Origin: Bacteroidota bacterium
GTDB taxonomy: Bacteria > Bacteroidota > Rhodothermia > Rhodothermales > Bin80
NCBI GenBank assembly: GCA_026702635.1
Contig: JAPPBZ010000108.1
Coordinates: 1-14,808, forward strand
Direction of reading: 5' to 3'
Length of the DNA: 14,808 bases
The position numbers and the translations under genes are program-made. The notes below the pieces were generated by a model, which saw nothing but the letters and a program-made list of their open reading frames with translations, ran no database searches and was not told the origin of the DNA. This document shows positions 1 through 8,113 of the stretch, one piece after another (the first letter of the stretch is position 1; each line of letters begins with the position of its first letter).

Positions 1-1
1 G

Positions 2-178
2 CATTCGATCACGGGAGAAGGCTCTCATATTCTGAAGGTTAGATCGCATGATACGACCTCGTTGGAGCGATTGCTTGGCAGTATTCAATCCTGGCCAGGT
101 GTAACCGGCACGAGAACCAGCATTGTTCTGAGTACCTACAAGGAGACGCGTGAACTGCCTGTATCCCCGGATAACTAG
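2..178 (+). CDS. Lrp/AsnC-family transcriptional regulator, C-terminal end (5' truncated)
   Basis: An open frame enters from the left edge and stops with TAG at 176-178, leaving 58 residues. It begins HSITGEGSHILKVRSHD and ends in TSIVLSTYKETRELPVSPDN. This matches the end of the Lrp/AsnC ligand-binding (RAM, ferredoxin-like) domain: a 'TG..D/S..L.V...D' strand, a helix ending in a 'PGV..T.T' turn, and a last strand 'S..VL.T.KE...LP'. The N-terminal helix-turn-helix lies outside the window. Proteins of this family bind DNA as oligomers and often sense amino acids; the effector cannot be told from this piece. The next gene starts about 35 nt downstream, so the two could share a transcript. A stand-alone RAM-domain protein is the main alternative. 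Confidence 0.75.
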   Translation, partial: HSITGEGSHILKVRSHDTTSLERLLGSIQSWPGVTGTRTSIVLSTYKETRELPVSPDN

Positions 179-213
179 CTCGCTCGACAACTAGTATCGT
201 CGCACATGAGTGG

Positions 214-834
214 ATGAACCGAATGCCTGAAGATCAGACGAAGACCGGATGGTCAGCGTCCAGTCAGAAGGATCGTGAGCTGGTTTCCCGGGCACTGGAA
301 GGGGATCAGCGTGCGTACGCACTGCTCGTTCAAAAATACCAGAAAGGGCTGTCTCTGCACATCAAGCGTACGATTGGGGATACAAAAGGAATCGAGGATT
401 TGGTTCAGGAGGCGTTCATGAAAGCATTCAAAGCGTTGGATACGTACTCTACTAGTTACGCGTTTTCGACCTGGCTCTACAAGATTGCGTCCAATCATGC
501 GATTGACCATAAGCGCAAGCGAAGGCTGGCCACAATCTCGCTGGACAAGCCAACACAGACCAAAGAGGGTGAGGTCCGTCAGCAAGTCCCCGATACCACG
601 TACCGGCCGGACCGTAGAATTGAGGGTGGACAGCGCACGAATATCATTCAGGAAGCGATTGATTCGCTGCCTCCCAAGTATCACCGCGTAATCGTAATGC
701 GGCACCAGCAGGAAAAATCCTACGAAGAAATAGCTCAGGAACTGAATCTCCCACTCGGAACCGTCAAGGCGCACATTTTCCGGGCCCGGAGATTATTGTA
801 CACGCGTCTGAGGGATAAGCGTGATTCGTTGTGA
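214..834 (+). CDS. ECF-type RNA polymerase sigma factor (sigma-70 family, RpoE-like)
   Basis: The 206-residue protein has the two-domain ECF layout. Region 2 spans about residues 35-104, with DLVQEAFMKAFKALDTY (core binding) and FSTWLYKIASNHAIDHKRKR (-10 recognition). Region 4 spans about 143-200, with the helix-turn-helix EEIAQELNLPLGTVKAHIFR. A polar linker of about 40 residues joins them. It would direct core RNA polymerase to a dedicated set of promoters. ATG 214 and ATG 223 are both possible starts; neither has a strong ribosome binding site, and the choice changes only three residues. No zinc-finger or membrane anti-sigma gene follows: the next gene is purB, 139 nt on. Control by an unlinked anti-sigma, or mainly by expression level, is therefore more likely (inference). 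There is no extra C-terminal domain. The family call is firm; the regulon is unknown. Confidence 0.95.
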   Translation: MNRMPEDQTKTGWSASSQKDRELVSRALEGDQRAYALLVQKYQKGLSLHIKRTIGDTKGIEDLVQEAFMKAFKALDTYSTSYAFSTWLYKIASNHAIDHKRKRRLATISLDKPTQTKEGEVRQQVPDTTYRPDRRIEGGQRTNIIQEAIDSLPPKYHRVIVMRHQQEKSYEEIAQELNLPLGTVKAHIFRARRLLYTRLRDKRDSL

Positions 835-973
835 GAACTGAGACCACCGGGATCCGAAATGTTCAGGCACAGGACCATGTTCAAGGGACATCGAGACTGT
901 GCGTTCATGACCGAATCTGCAGTGATCCAACCCCTTCAATTGTATATTCAGGGAATCACAGACTAAGAAGCGT

Positions 974-2281
974 ATGATTCAGCGATACACTCATCCGGAA
1001 ATGCAGGAACTCTGGAGTGAGCAGCGCCAGTTTGAGGTGTGGCTTCAGGTGGAGTTGGCGGTTTGTGAGGCATGGTCTAGGATCGGGGTCATTCCCGAAG
1101 ATGAAGTTCAAACGCTTCGGGAAAATGCATCCTTCGACCTGCAGCGGATTCATGAGATAGAAAAATCTACGCGGCACGATGTGGTTGCGTTTACGCGCGC
1201 GGTCAGTGAAGGACTCGGGCCGGAAAAGAAGTGGGTCCATTATGGTCTTACCTCATCCGATGTTGTAGATACGGCTTGGTCTGTACGGCTTGCGGAGGCG
1301 AATCAGTTCATTGAAGAAGCCCTTGAAGCCCTACTCAAGGTCTTGCGTGGCCGGGCCCTTGAGCACCGTGATACTCTGATGATGGGCAGAACCCATGGAG
1401 TGCATGCGGAACCCACCACCTTCGGGCTAAAGCTCGCGCTCTACCATGCAGAGATGGGTCGAAACCTAAAACGGTTCAAAGCGGCGGCCGAGGAGGTTCG
1501 AACAGGGAAATTGTCTGGAGCCGTCGGGACGTTCGCCCATACGCCACCGGAGGTTGAACGAATCACCTGCGAACTCCTTGGCCTTAAACCGGAGCCGATT
1601 GCTACCCAGGTAATCCAGCGGGATCGCCATGCGCATTACGTGAGCGTGCTGGCACTCATAGGGGCCAGCCTTGAAAAGATCGCCGTAGAAATTCGCCACT
1701 TGCAACGTAGCGAAGTCAGAGAGGTCGAGGAAGCGTTTGGGAAAGGGCAGAAAGGCTCCAGTGCCATGCCGCATAAACGCAATCCCATAGGCAGCGAAAA
1801 TATTACGGGTTGTGCACGGTTACTGCGCGGTTATATGGTGGCAGCAATGGAAAATGTGGCCTTGTGGCATGAAAGAGATATTTCACATTCCAGTGTGGAA
1901 CGTGTGATTCTCCCCGACGCAACCACGGTCGTACACTACGCCCTGCTGAGATTGACACGCATCCTTCAAAACCTGGTTGTCTATCCTGATCGCATGCAGA
2001 AGAACCTGGATGCGACCTACGGTTTATATAACAGTCAGCGATTGATGTTACATCTAATTGACCATGGGCTGACACGCGAAGAAGCATACGACTTGGTTCA
2101 GCCTCTTGCAATGCAAAGTTGGAAGGAAGGGAAGCCATTTGAGTCGTTGGTCCTGGCTTCTGCGGAGGTCATGTCCCATACCTCCGCGGAAGAGGTTCGA
2201 GATCTCTTCAATGCAGCCCACCATACGAAACAGGTGGATTTACTTTTCTCACGCGTAGGAATTACAAGCTCTAACCCTTGA
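974..2281 (+). CDS. purB: Adenylosuccinate lyase
   Basis: This cytosolic enzyme of purine synthesis catalyses two eliminations of fumarate: SAICAR to AICAR, and adenylosuccinate to AMP. The 435 residues match the short Bacillus/Thermotoga type (about 430), not the longer E. coli type. Visible active-site parts are TRHDV with His68, GRTHGVHAEPTTFG with His141 (the numbering coincides with the B. subtilis catalytic histidines), and the fumarase/aspartase-superfamily signature GSSAMPHKRNP at 261-271 with the catalytic serine loop. The C-terminal helical domain (ADSL_C) is complete. The start at 974 has only a weak AGAAG upstream but gives the normal family N-terminus (MIQRYTHPEM). A terminator-like hairpin begins 9 nt after the stop. 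The flanking genes are not purine genes, so it is probably expressed on its own or with the sigma factor. Confidence 0.97.
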   Translation: MIQRYTHPEMQELWSEQRQFEVWLQVELAVCEAWSRIGVIPEDEVQTLRENASFDLQRIHEIEKSTRHDVVAFTRAVSEGLGPEKKWVHYGLTSSDVVDTAWSVRLAEANQFIEEALEALLKVLRGRALEHRDTLMMGRTHGVHAEPTTFGLKLALYHAEMGRNLKRFKAAAEEVRTGKLSGAVGTFAHTPPEVERITCELLGLKPEPIATQVIQRDRHAHYVSVLALIGASLEKIAVEIRHLQRSEVREVEEAFGKGQKGSSAMPHKRNPIGSENITGCARLLRGYMVAAMENVALWHERDISHSSVERVILPDATTVVHYALLRLTRILQNLVVYPDRMQKNLDATYGLYNSQRLMLHLIDHGLTREEAYDLVQPLAMQSWKEGKPFESLVLASAEVMSHTSAEEVRDLFNAAHHTKQVDLLFSRVGITSSNP

Positions 2282-2289
2282 TTCATCAC

Positions 2290-2331
2290 AAAAAAATCGA
2301 AGGGCATGATATATTGCCTGAAGGTTTTTTT
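2290..2331 (+). terminator. Terminator-like hairpin after purB
   Basis: Seven A (2290-2296) face seven T (2325-2331). Between them, TC (2297-2298) pairs with GG (2323-2324), a symmetric GAA/GAA internal loop follows, then GGGCA (2302-2306) pairs with TGCCT (2315-2319) around the loop TGATATAT. About 14 pairs form in total, including two G-U. The A-tract/hairpin/T-tract layout fits an intrinsic terminator that could work in either direction. The GC core is short (about 4 strong pairs), so it may be leaky. Confidence 0.55.
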
Positions 2332-2333
2332 GC

Positions 2334-2340
2334 AAGGAGT
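2334..2340 (+). promoter_or_regulatory. Ribosome binding site (AAGGAGT) of the first receptor gene
   Basis: AAGGAGT is the best Shine-Dalgarno match in the left half of the window. It lies 19 nt before ATG 2360, which is long; an in-frame TGA at 2354-2356 rules out any earlier start. It begins 3 nt after the T tract of the preceding hairpin. Another in-frame ATG at 2387 would be 46 nt away. Confidence 0.45.
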
Positions 2341-2359
2341 TAAAACCACGGTTTGATTC

Positions 2360-5146
2360 ATGTTGTGCGGAATAGCCGATCGAGCGATGCGTACCCTGCT
2401 GGTGAGCGTGGTCGTTTGCGTTCTTGCCGAGCCTGTTTTTGCACAGACGGGGGCGGTTACCGGCAAGGTCACTGATTCAGAAACAGGCCTGCCGCTGATC
2501 GGCGCGAATGTGTTTATCACGGGGACGGCAATTGGACGTGCGACGGACACGGAGGGAGTCTTTGAGATCCGTAATCTTGCTCCCGGAGTCTATACGCTGC
2601 GTGTCAGTTTTGTTGGCTATGCAGCCCAGGAGTCTCAGATCACCTTGACTGCGGGCGAGAATTATATATGGAATGTTGCTTTGGTGCCAGGAACGGATTT
2701 CGATCCGGTTCAGGTGACAGCCGGGCGCCGGAACGAGAAAGCGCTGGATGCGCCTGCATCCATTGATGTAATCATCCCAAGGGAGTTTCAACTGGACGTT
2801 GCTCCGACGATGGCGCAATCGCTGCGAAATGTGACGGGGGTGGATATGGTACAAACCGGGGTGGACCGCTATGAAATTGTGCTCCGGGGATTCAACAATG
2901 TTTTTTCGCGGACCACTCACGTACTGACCGATTACCGGAAAGCCGGTGCGGCATCTGTTGGGGTCAACCTGCATAATATCATGCCAAGCCTGGCTATTGA
3001 CACGGAACGAATCGAAGTCGTACGTGGGCCAGGATCCGCACTTTATGGCCCCGGTGGAGATACCGGGGTCATCCATTATATCTCCAAAGATGCGTTCAGT
3101 TATCCTGGAACCACGGTCTCGGTAAGTGGGGGACAGCGATCCATGTTCAATGTCCAGGGCCGCATCGCAACCGTCCTAGGAAAAAATCTTGGCGTAAAAT
3201 TGATTGGCAACTATGCAACGGCAAACGATTTTGCCCTTCAGGACTGTGATCCCTTACTTCTCGAAGCAGAGCGGTTCAGTGAGTGCCCCGATCCAGAGGA
3301 TGCCGTGCAGCTGTTCGTAGACGGTGAACGTGAGATCCGGCAGCGTAAGTTGGTATTGTCGGGCAGCGTGGATTGGCGCATGAATGGTCAAACCACACTT
3401 TCAGTCAATGGGGGTATTGCCAACCTTGATGGGACCATGCTCAGCAGTATTGGTACCGTTCAGGCCAAAGGGTTGATTACCGGCTATGCTCAGCTTCGAT
3501 TGGCTAGCGGACCATTCTTTGCGCAGGCTTACGTGAATGCAATCGATTCGCGTGATTCATACATATACGGGGGAGATCTCATTACAGAAGTTTCGGAAGA
3601 GTATGTACTGCAGGGTCAGTACAGGCAGGCGATTGGCTCTCGGCAGGAATTGATCGCAGGCGTTGACGTGACGCTGGAGCATGTGGACAAATTCGGCGCA
3701 TATGTACAGTCAACCACAAAGATTTCGAACCGACTGGAATTGACACTCGCGCTTCGGGGAGACTACAACAACGTAGTGACGGACATTCAGACATCTCCCC
3801 GGGTTGCACTTGTTCTAAAACCAACACCATCGTCAAGTCTGCGTGCAACATACAACCGTAGCTTTTCCTCACCGCTTGCCACCGACTATTTCCTGAACAT
3901 AGTTGCTGCTTCCCTTGGAGATCTCAATGTGCGGGCACGCGGTGGAGAAAGCGGCTTCACCTATTCCCGGAACCCGGACTATTTGACGCTCGGAGCTCCA
4001 ACGGCGCTTGTGGCTTCCAGCATGCTTCCAGGTATGGAAGGCGTGCCAACTCCCGTTGGAATTGATACCGGTGTGATGTACGGACTGATTTACGAGGGAT
4101 TAGCAGCAATCCCGGACGCTGACCTGGCCATGATGCTGGCGGATGCAGGAGTGAATGTTCCCGTCTCATTGATCTCCCTTTTGAAGCAGGGACTAAGACC
4201 GGAAGTTACCTCGGTTCAGGGATTCAGTCCTGGAACTTTGGCATTACCCAATCTCAGTACGCTGGAGCTTGTGACTGATCCTGAACTGAATAACCTCCCG
4301 GATTTGGGGCCAATTAAACCTGCAATGACCCAGTCGTGGGAGGTCGGATACAAAGGAATCGTTCGCAATAAGCTCTTGTTCACAGTGGATGGGTATTTTG
4401 CGAAGCGGGAAAATTTTATCGGTCCACTTCAGGCCAAGACTCCGTTTGTGCTCGTCCCGAATCTGCAACAGGACCTCATCCGGGATATTTCGGCTGGGTT
4501 CGCAGCAAACGAAGACATTGCAAATGTACTGGGGTTACTGGGCTTAACTCCGCAAGAAGGTGCGGAAATATTGGTCAATGTCGCCGGGGATGATCTTCCT
4601 GACAGTGAAACTCCCATCGCGATCGTACAGACAAACGAGAATAACATGGGGGTGGGGCATTTCCCGGAGCTTATGTTGACCTATCCGATCTTTGGAAGCA
4701 TTCAGTACTTCGGCATGGATATTTCAGCTCGGATCCTTGCCAGTGATAAACTGATGTTTTTCGGGAATGCATCCTGGATCAGCGACGATTATTTTGATCA
4801 CACGGAACTCGGTGAAGGATCTGAGGATTTGGAACTGGCGCTCAACGCTCCCGGCTTCAAATTCAAGCTTGGTGGGCAATACCAGCGCAGGAATGGCTTA
4901 TCGCTGACAGCATCCGGGCGGTTCATGAAGGGTTTTCCTGTCATTGCAGGGCAGTATATAGGGGAAGTTGAGAGCTATACGATTGTAGATGTTGGCGTGG
5001 GATATTCGATCTATAAGGCTGGAATTCGTGCAGATCTAGGGATCAATAATCTTTTCAACAGCAATCACCGTGAGTTTGTAGGTGCTCCCAGGCTCGGTCG
5101 TGTTGCGTCTTTCCGACTCACCTACACAACGGATCGCGGGAGTTGA
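2360..5146 (+). CDS. TonB-dependent outer-membrane receptor with N-terminal carboxypeptidase-D-like domain (copy 1)
   Basis: The 928-residue protein should import a ligand across the outer membrane using TonB/ExbBD energy. In order: a signal peptide (hydrophobic core about 12-23, likely cut after VFA at residue 28); a carboxypeptidase-regulatory-like beta domain (about 30-110, VTDSETGLPLIGANV); a TonB-box-like DPVQVTAGRR from residue 115; a plug (about 120-260) with LRGFNNVF and IEVVRGPGSALYGPGG; then a beta barrel to the C-terminus. Cys296 and Cys309 are close enough to form a disulfide in a loop. Two helix-like stretches interrupt the barrel (about 558-615 and 699-757). The start is ATG 2360 or ATG 2387; the latter gives the more standard signal peptide. 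No SusD partner is adjacent, so it is not a canonical SusCD pair. The substrate is unknown. Confidence 0.95.
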   Translation: MLCGIADRAMRTLLVSVVVCVLAEPVFAQTGAVTGKVTDSETGLPLIGANVFITGTAIGRATDTEGVFEIRNLAPGVYTLRVSFVGYAAQESQITLTAGENYIWNVALVPGTDFDPVQVTAGRRNEKALDAPASIDVIIPREFQLDVAPTMAQSLRNVTGVDMVQTGVDRYEIVLRGFNNVFSRTTHVLTDYRKAGAASVGVNLHNIMPSLAIDTERIEVVRGPGSALYGPGGDTGVIHYISKDAFSYPGTTVSVSGGQRSMFNVQGRIATVLGKNLGVKLIGNYATANDFALQDCDPLLLEAERFSECPDPEDAVQLFVDGEREIRQRKLVLSGSVDWRMNGQTTLSVNGGIANLDGTMLSSIGTVQAKGLITGYAQLRLASGPFFAQAYVNAIDSRDSYIYGGDLITEVSEEYVLQGQYRQAIGSRQELIAGVDVTLEHVDKFGAYVQSTTKISNRLELTLALRGDYNNVVTDIQTSPRVALVLKPTPSSSLRATYNRSFSSPLATDYFLNIVAASLGDLNVRARGGESGFTYSRNPDYLTLGAPTALVASSMLPGMEGVPTPVGIDTGVMYGLIYEGLAAIPDADLAMMLADAGVNVPVSLISLLKQGLRPEVTSVQGFSPGTLALPNLSTLELVTDPELNNLPDLGPIKPAMTQSWEVGYKGIVRNKLLFTVDGYFAKRENFIGPLQAKTPFVLVPNLQQDLIRDISAGFAANEDIANVLGLLGLTPQEGAEILVNVAGDDLPDSETPIAIVQTNENNMGVGHFPELMLTYPIFGSIQYFGMDISARILASDKLMFFGNASWISDDYFDHTELGEGSEDLELALNAPGFKFKLGGQYQRRNGLSLTASGRFMKGFPVIAGQYIGEVESYTIVDVGVGYSIYKAGIRADLGINNLFNSNHREFVGAPRLGRVASFRLTYTTDRGS

Positions 5147-5251
5147 AGAGTGGGCAATCTATAGTTCTATGTGTTAAATTAGAAAAGGATGGATTCGAGG
5201 CGCAACAATGGGGAAGTTATGAAAGGATAGTGTTGAGGCTGATTCCAGACC

Positions 5252-8113
5252 ATGCGGTTGAGCGTATCGTGTCGAACATTCACAAAATCTAGAACCATGT
5301 GCACTACAAGAAAAATCTTTGGGATCGTTTTATTTCTGCTGTTTTTTGTGTCTCCCAGTTGGGTTTATGCTCAATCGGCCTCGGTGACCGGCGTCGTTAC
5401 AGATGCGGAGACTAGCCTCCCACTATTCGGGGCGAATGTGGTTCATGTTGGCTCTGGACAAGGGACAGCTACCGATGAATCCGGGCAGTATACACTTGAG
5501 GGATTGCCGGAAGGAGCCGGCGTCATTCGGATATCCTATACGGGATACAGGTCCGTTGAAATCGAAGTCAATCTCTCCGGGGTAGAAACACAGACTCTTG
5601 ATGTAGGTCTGGTGAGTGGAGTGGATCTGGAACAGATACAGGTTACCGCTGGCCGACGGCAGGAGAAAGTATTGGACGCGCCCGCATCCATTGACGTGAT
5701 TTTGGCCCAGGACCTCGCGCGCGCGGTTGTCCCTTCGACAGTTATGTCTCTGCGTGCTGTCACAGGACTTGATATGGCCCAAACCGGAATAGATCGGAAT
5801 GAAGTAGTTCTGCGAGGTTTCAGCAATGTATTTTCCGGAGCTACGTTGGTTTTGACGGATTATCGTGATGCCGGCTCACCTGCTATTGGAGTAAACCTGC
5901 ACACTCTGATGCCCAACATTTCAGTAGATCTGGATCGGGTGGAAGTTGTGCGAGGTCCGGGATCTGCACTCTATGGTGCGGGCGTGGATGCAGGAGTCAT
6001 TCATTACATCACCAAGGATGCCTTTACACATCCAGGGGCTACGGTTTCGGTCAGTGGAGGAGAACAATCTCAAATGAATGTACAAGCTCGGGTTGCGAGG
6101 GTACTGACTGACCGCATTGGTGTCAAAGTAACCGGTTCGTATGCGACCGCGGAGGATTTTGCTCTTCAGAGCTGTGATCCTTCACTTCTCGAAGCGAGCA
6201 AATTTGATCAGTGTCCTGATCCAGACGATGCAGTACAGCTTTTCGTGGACGGTGAGCGAGATACAGAGGTTAACAAGTACACCGTTGCAGGGGATCTGTC
6301 GTTCCGCTTGGGAACCGGGACAACATTGTCCTTGAATGGTGGAATCGGTGTACTCAAGGGGGCGATGTTAAGTGGGATCGGCACGATTCAAGGGGATAAC
6401 TATCGGTATTCGTTTGCCCAGGCACGGTTATCCAGCAAAAACTTTTTTGCACAATTTTTCGTCAACGTCAATGATTCTGGTGATTCTTATGTGTATGGGG
6501 GAGAGCCAGTCACCGAACATTCTCGCGAGTATGTGATGCAGGCCCAGTACGATATGCAATTTGGTGCCCGCCAGTCATTGATTGTGGGAGTGGATTTTGA
6601 GTTGACCCGCCCAGATACAAAAGGAACTGTCTTGGGACGCAATGAGGATAATGATAACATTGATGAATATGGGGTGTATGCGCAGTCGACGACAAAAATC
6701 ACCAATCGTGTCGAATTGACACTGGCATTGCGTGGGGACTACAATGACGTTGTCGACAAAGTCCAGGCTTCCCCGCGTGTTGGACTGGTGGTGAAGCCCA
6801 CTCCAAACTCAAGCTTCCGCGCAACCTATAACCGCAGTTTCTCATCCCCCTCGGCGACCAACAACTGGTTGGATATAGTCGCTGCAGTACTACCCGGTAA
6901 TTTAAAAGTACGTGGACGAGGTGCGGCCACCGGCTTTACCTATGAGCGGAATCCAGACTATCTGGCGTTAGGTGCATCAACGGATCTTGTTGCGTCAAGT
7001 CTATTGCCAGGGGCGGAGGGAGCTCCAACCCCGGTGGGGATCAGTACGGGAGTAGTCTATGGGCTGATGTACCAGGGACTAGTTGCAATCCCTGATGAAG
7101 ACCTTGCCCAGATGCTCGCCAATGCCGGTCTGAATGTACCTATACAATTGGTTTCAGCGCTGAAGGATGCTTTCAGCCCCGCGTCAACGGTAGTAGAGGG
7201 GTTCAGCCCAGGGGTTCTAGGGGCACTGAATCTCAGCACGCTTAGTATAGATTTTGGATTAACAGATCTGGAGGATGTGGATCCCCTCCAACAGACGATA
7301 TCTCAAGCTTTTGAGGTGGGCTACAAGGGAATTCTTGGTGACAAGGTATTGTTTGCCGCGGATGTCTACTATGCGACAAAGAAAAATTTCATAGGCTCCC
7401 TCCAAGTGCGTACGCCACTGGTATTGGTTCCGACCTTGGCTCAGGATCTTGTTCGGGATATTTCAACAGGAATTGCGAATAATTCCACACTGGCCGGTGC
7501 ACTCGGGCTCTTCGGTTTGACCGCGGAGCAGGCTGCGCAACTATTGGTAGATGTCGCAGGCAGCCAGCTGCCAAATCCATCAACACCGATCGCAATCGTG
7601 CAACCCAGAGAGAATAATCCGGGGGTCGGTCAAGTACCAGAAATCATGCTAGCCTATCCTAATTTTGGAAATATCCAGTACTATGGTGCCGATGTATCCT
7701 TACAGGTGCTTGCTACCCGTGCACTCTCCCTGTTCGGAAATCTATCCTGGGTGAGTGATGACTTTTTTGATCAGACGGAATTGAATGAGGACCATGAGGA
7801 CCAAGTACTTGCACTGAACGCGCCAAGTTTGAAGTTTAAGTTTGGTGGGCAATACGAGCACCGAAGTGGGTTCAGTGTAAATGCATCCGGTCGTTACATA
7901 AAGGGATTTCGGATGCTTTCGGGGCCCTATGACGGTGACGTGCCATCCTATTTTGTTGTGGATTTAGGTGCTGGTTATGAAATCAATCCGACACTCCGGG
8001 TAGACCTTGGCGTCAATAATGCGGCCAACAGCGATCACCGGGAGTTTGTCGGTGCACCCAGGTTGGGTCGTCTTGCAAGCGCACGTTTGACCTATACCGC
8101 GGACTGGAGGTAA
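5252..8113 (+). CDS. TonB-dependent outer-membrane receptor with N-terminal carboxypeptidase-D-like domain (copy 2)
   Basis: This tandem paralogue of the preceding gene, about 105 nt downstream, has 953 residues from ATG 5252. The in-frame ATG at 5297 (residue 16) gives a cleaner signal peptide, MCTTRKIFGIVLFLLFF, with likely cleavage after VYA (residue 40); neither start has a strong ribosome binding site. The domain order matches copy 1: carboxypeptidase-like domain (VTDAETSLPLFGANV), TonB-box-like EQIQVTAGRR from residue 127, plug with VEVVRGPGSALYGAG, then barrel. By eye most plug and barrel positions are identical to copy 1, while the N-terminal beta domain has drifted more. The close cysteine pair is kept (Cys308, Cys321). 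A 20-residue polar stretch at about 453-472, rich in Asn/Asp, replaces a short turn in copy 1. The substrate is unknown; the two may have related but distinct ligands (inference). Confidence 0.95.
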   Translation: MRLSVSCRTFTKSRTMCTTRKIFGIVLFLLFFVSPSWVYAQSASVTGVVTDAETSLPLFGANVVHVGSGQGTATDESGQYTLEGLPEGAGVIRISYTGYRSVEIEVNLSGVETQTLDVGLVSGVDLEQIQVTAGRRQEKVLDAPASIDVILAQDLARAVVPSTVMSLRAVTGLDMAQTGIDRNEVVLRGFSNVFSGATLVLTDYRDAGSPAIGVNLHTLMPNISVDLDRVEVVRGPGSALYGAGVDAGVIHYITKDAFTHPGATVSVSGGEQSQMNVQARVARVLTDRIGVKVTGSYATAEDFALQSCDPSLLEASKFDQCPDPDDAVQLFVDGERDTEVNKYTVAGDLSFRLGTGTTLSLNGGIGVLKGAMLSGIGTIQGDNYRYSFAQARLSSKNFFAQFFVNVNDSGDSYVYGGEPVTEHSREYVMQAQYDMQFGARQSLIVGVDFELTRPDTKGTVLGRNEDNDNIDEYGVYAQSTTKITNRVELTLALRGDYNDVVDKVQASPRVGLVVKPTPNSSFRATYNRSFSSPSATNNWLDIVAAVLPGNLKVRGRGAATGFTYERNPDYLALGASTDLVASSLLPGAEGAPTPVGISTGVVYGLMYQGLVAIPDEDLAQMLANAGLNVPIQLVSALKDAFSPASTVVEGFSPGVLGALNLSTLSIDFGLTDLEDVDPLQQTISQAFEVGYKGILGDKVLFAADVYYATKKNFIGSLQVRTPLVLVPTLAQDLVRDISTGIANNSTLAGALGLFGLTAEQAAQLLVDVAGSQLPNPSTPIAIVQPRENNPGVGQVPEIMLAYPNFGNIQYYGADVSLQVLATRALSLFGNLSWVSDDFFDQTELNEDHEDQVLALNAPSLKFKFGGQYEHRSGFSVNASGRYIKGFRMLSGPYDGDVPSYFVVDLGAGYEINPTLRVDLGVNNAANSDHREFVGAPRLGRLASARLTYTADWR

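Noticed and set aside
253..774. Minus-strand open frame of 173 codons opposite the sigma factor gene.
   Set aside because: It is a shadow of the conserved sigma factor, with no recognisable domain and no ribosome binding site.
943..948. TATATT as a -10 box for purB.
   Set aside because: No -35-like hexamer is at the right distance and the extended -10 spacing is off, so I do not claim a promoter.
2278..2361. Nine-base direct repeat TTGATTCAT at 2278-2286 and 2353-2361 flanking the purB-receptor gap.
   Set aside because: One copy overlaps the purB stop and the other the receptor start; there is no mobile-element gene or inverted repeat between them, so an insertion footprint is not supported.
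5189..5230. 13-codon frame between the two receptors, possible leader peptide.
   Set aside because: It is very short, has no residue bias that would suggest attenuation, and the only purine-rich stretch lies too close to its ATG.
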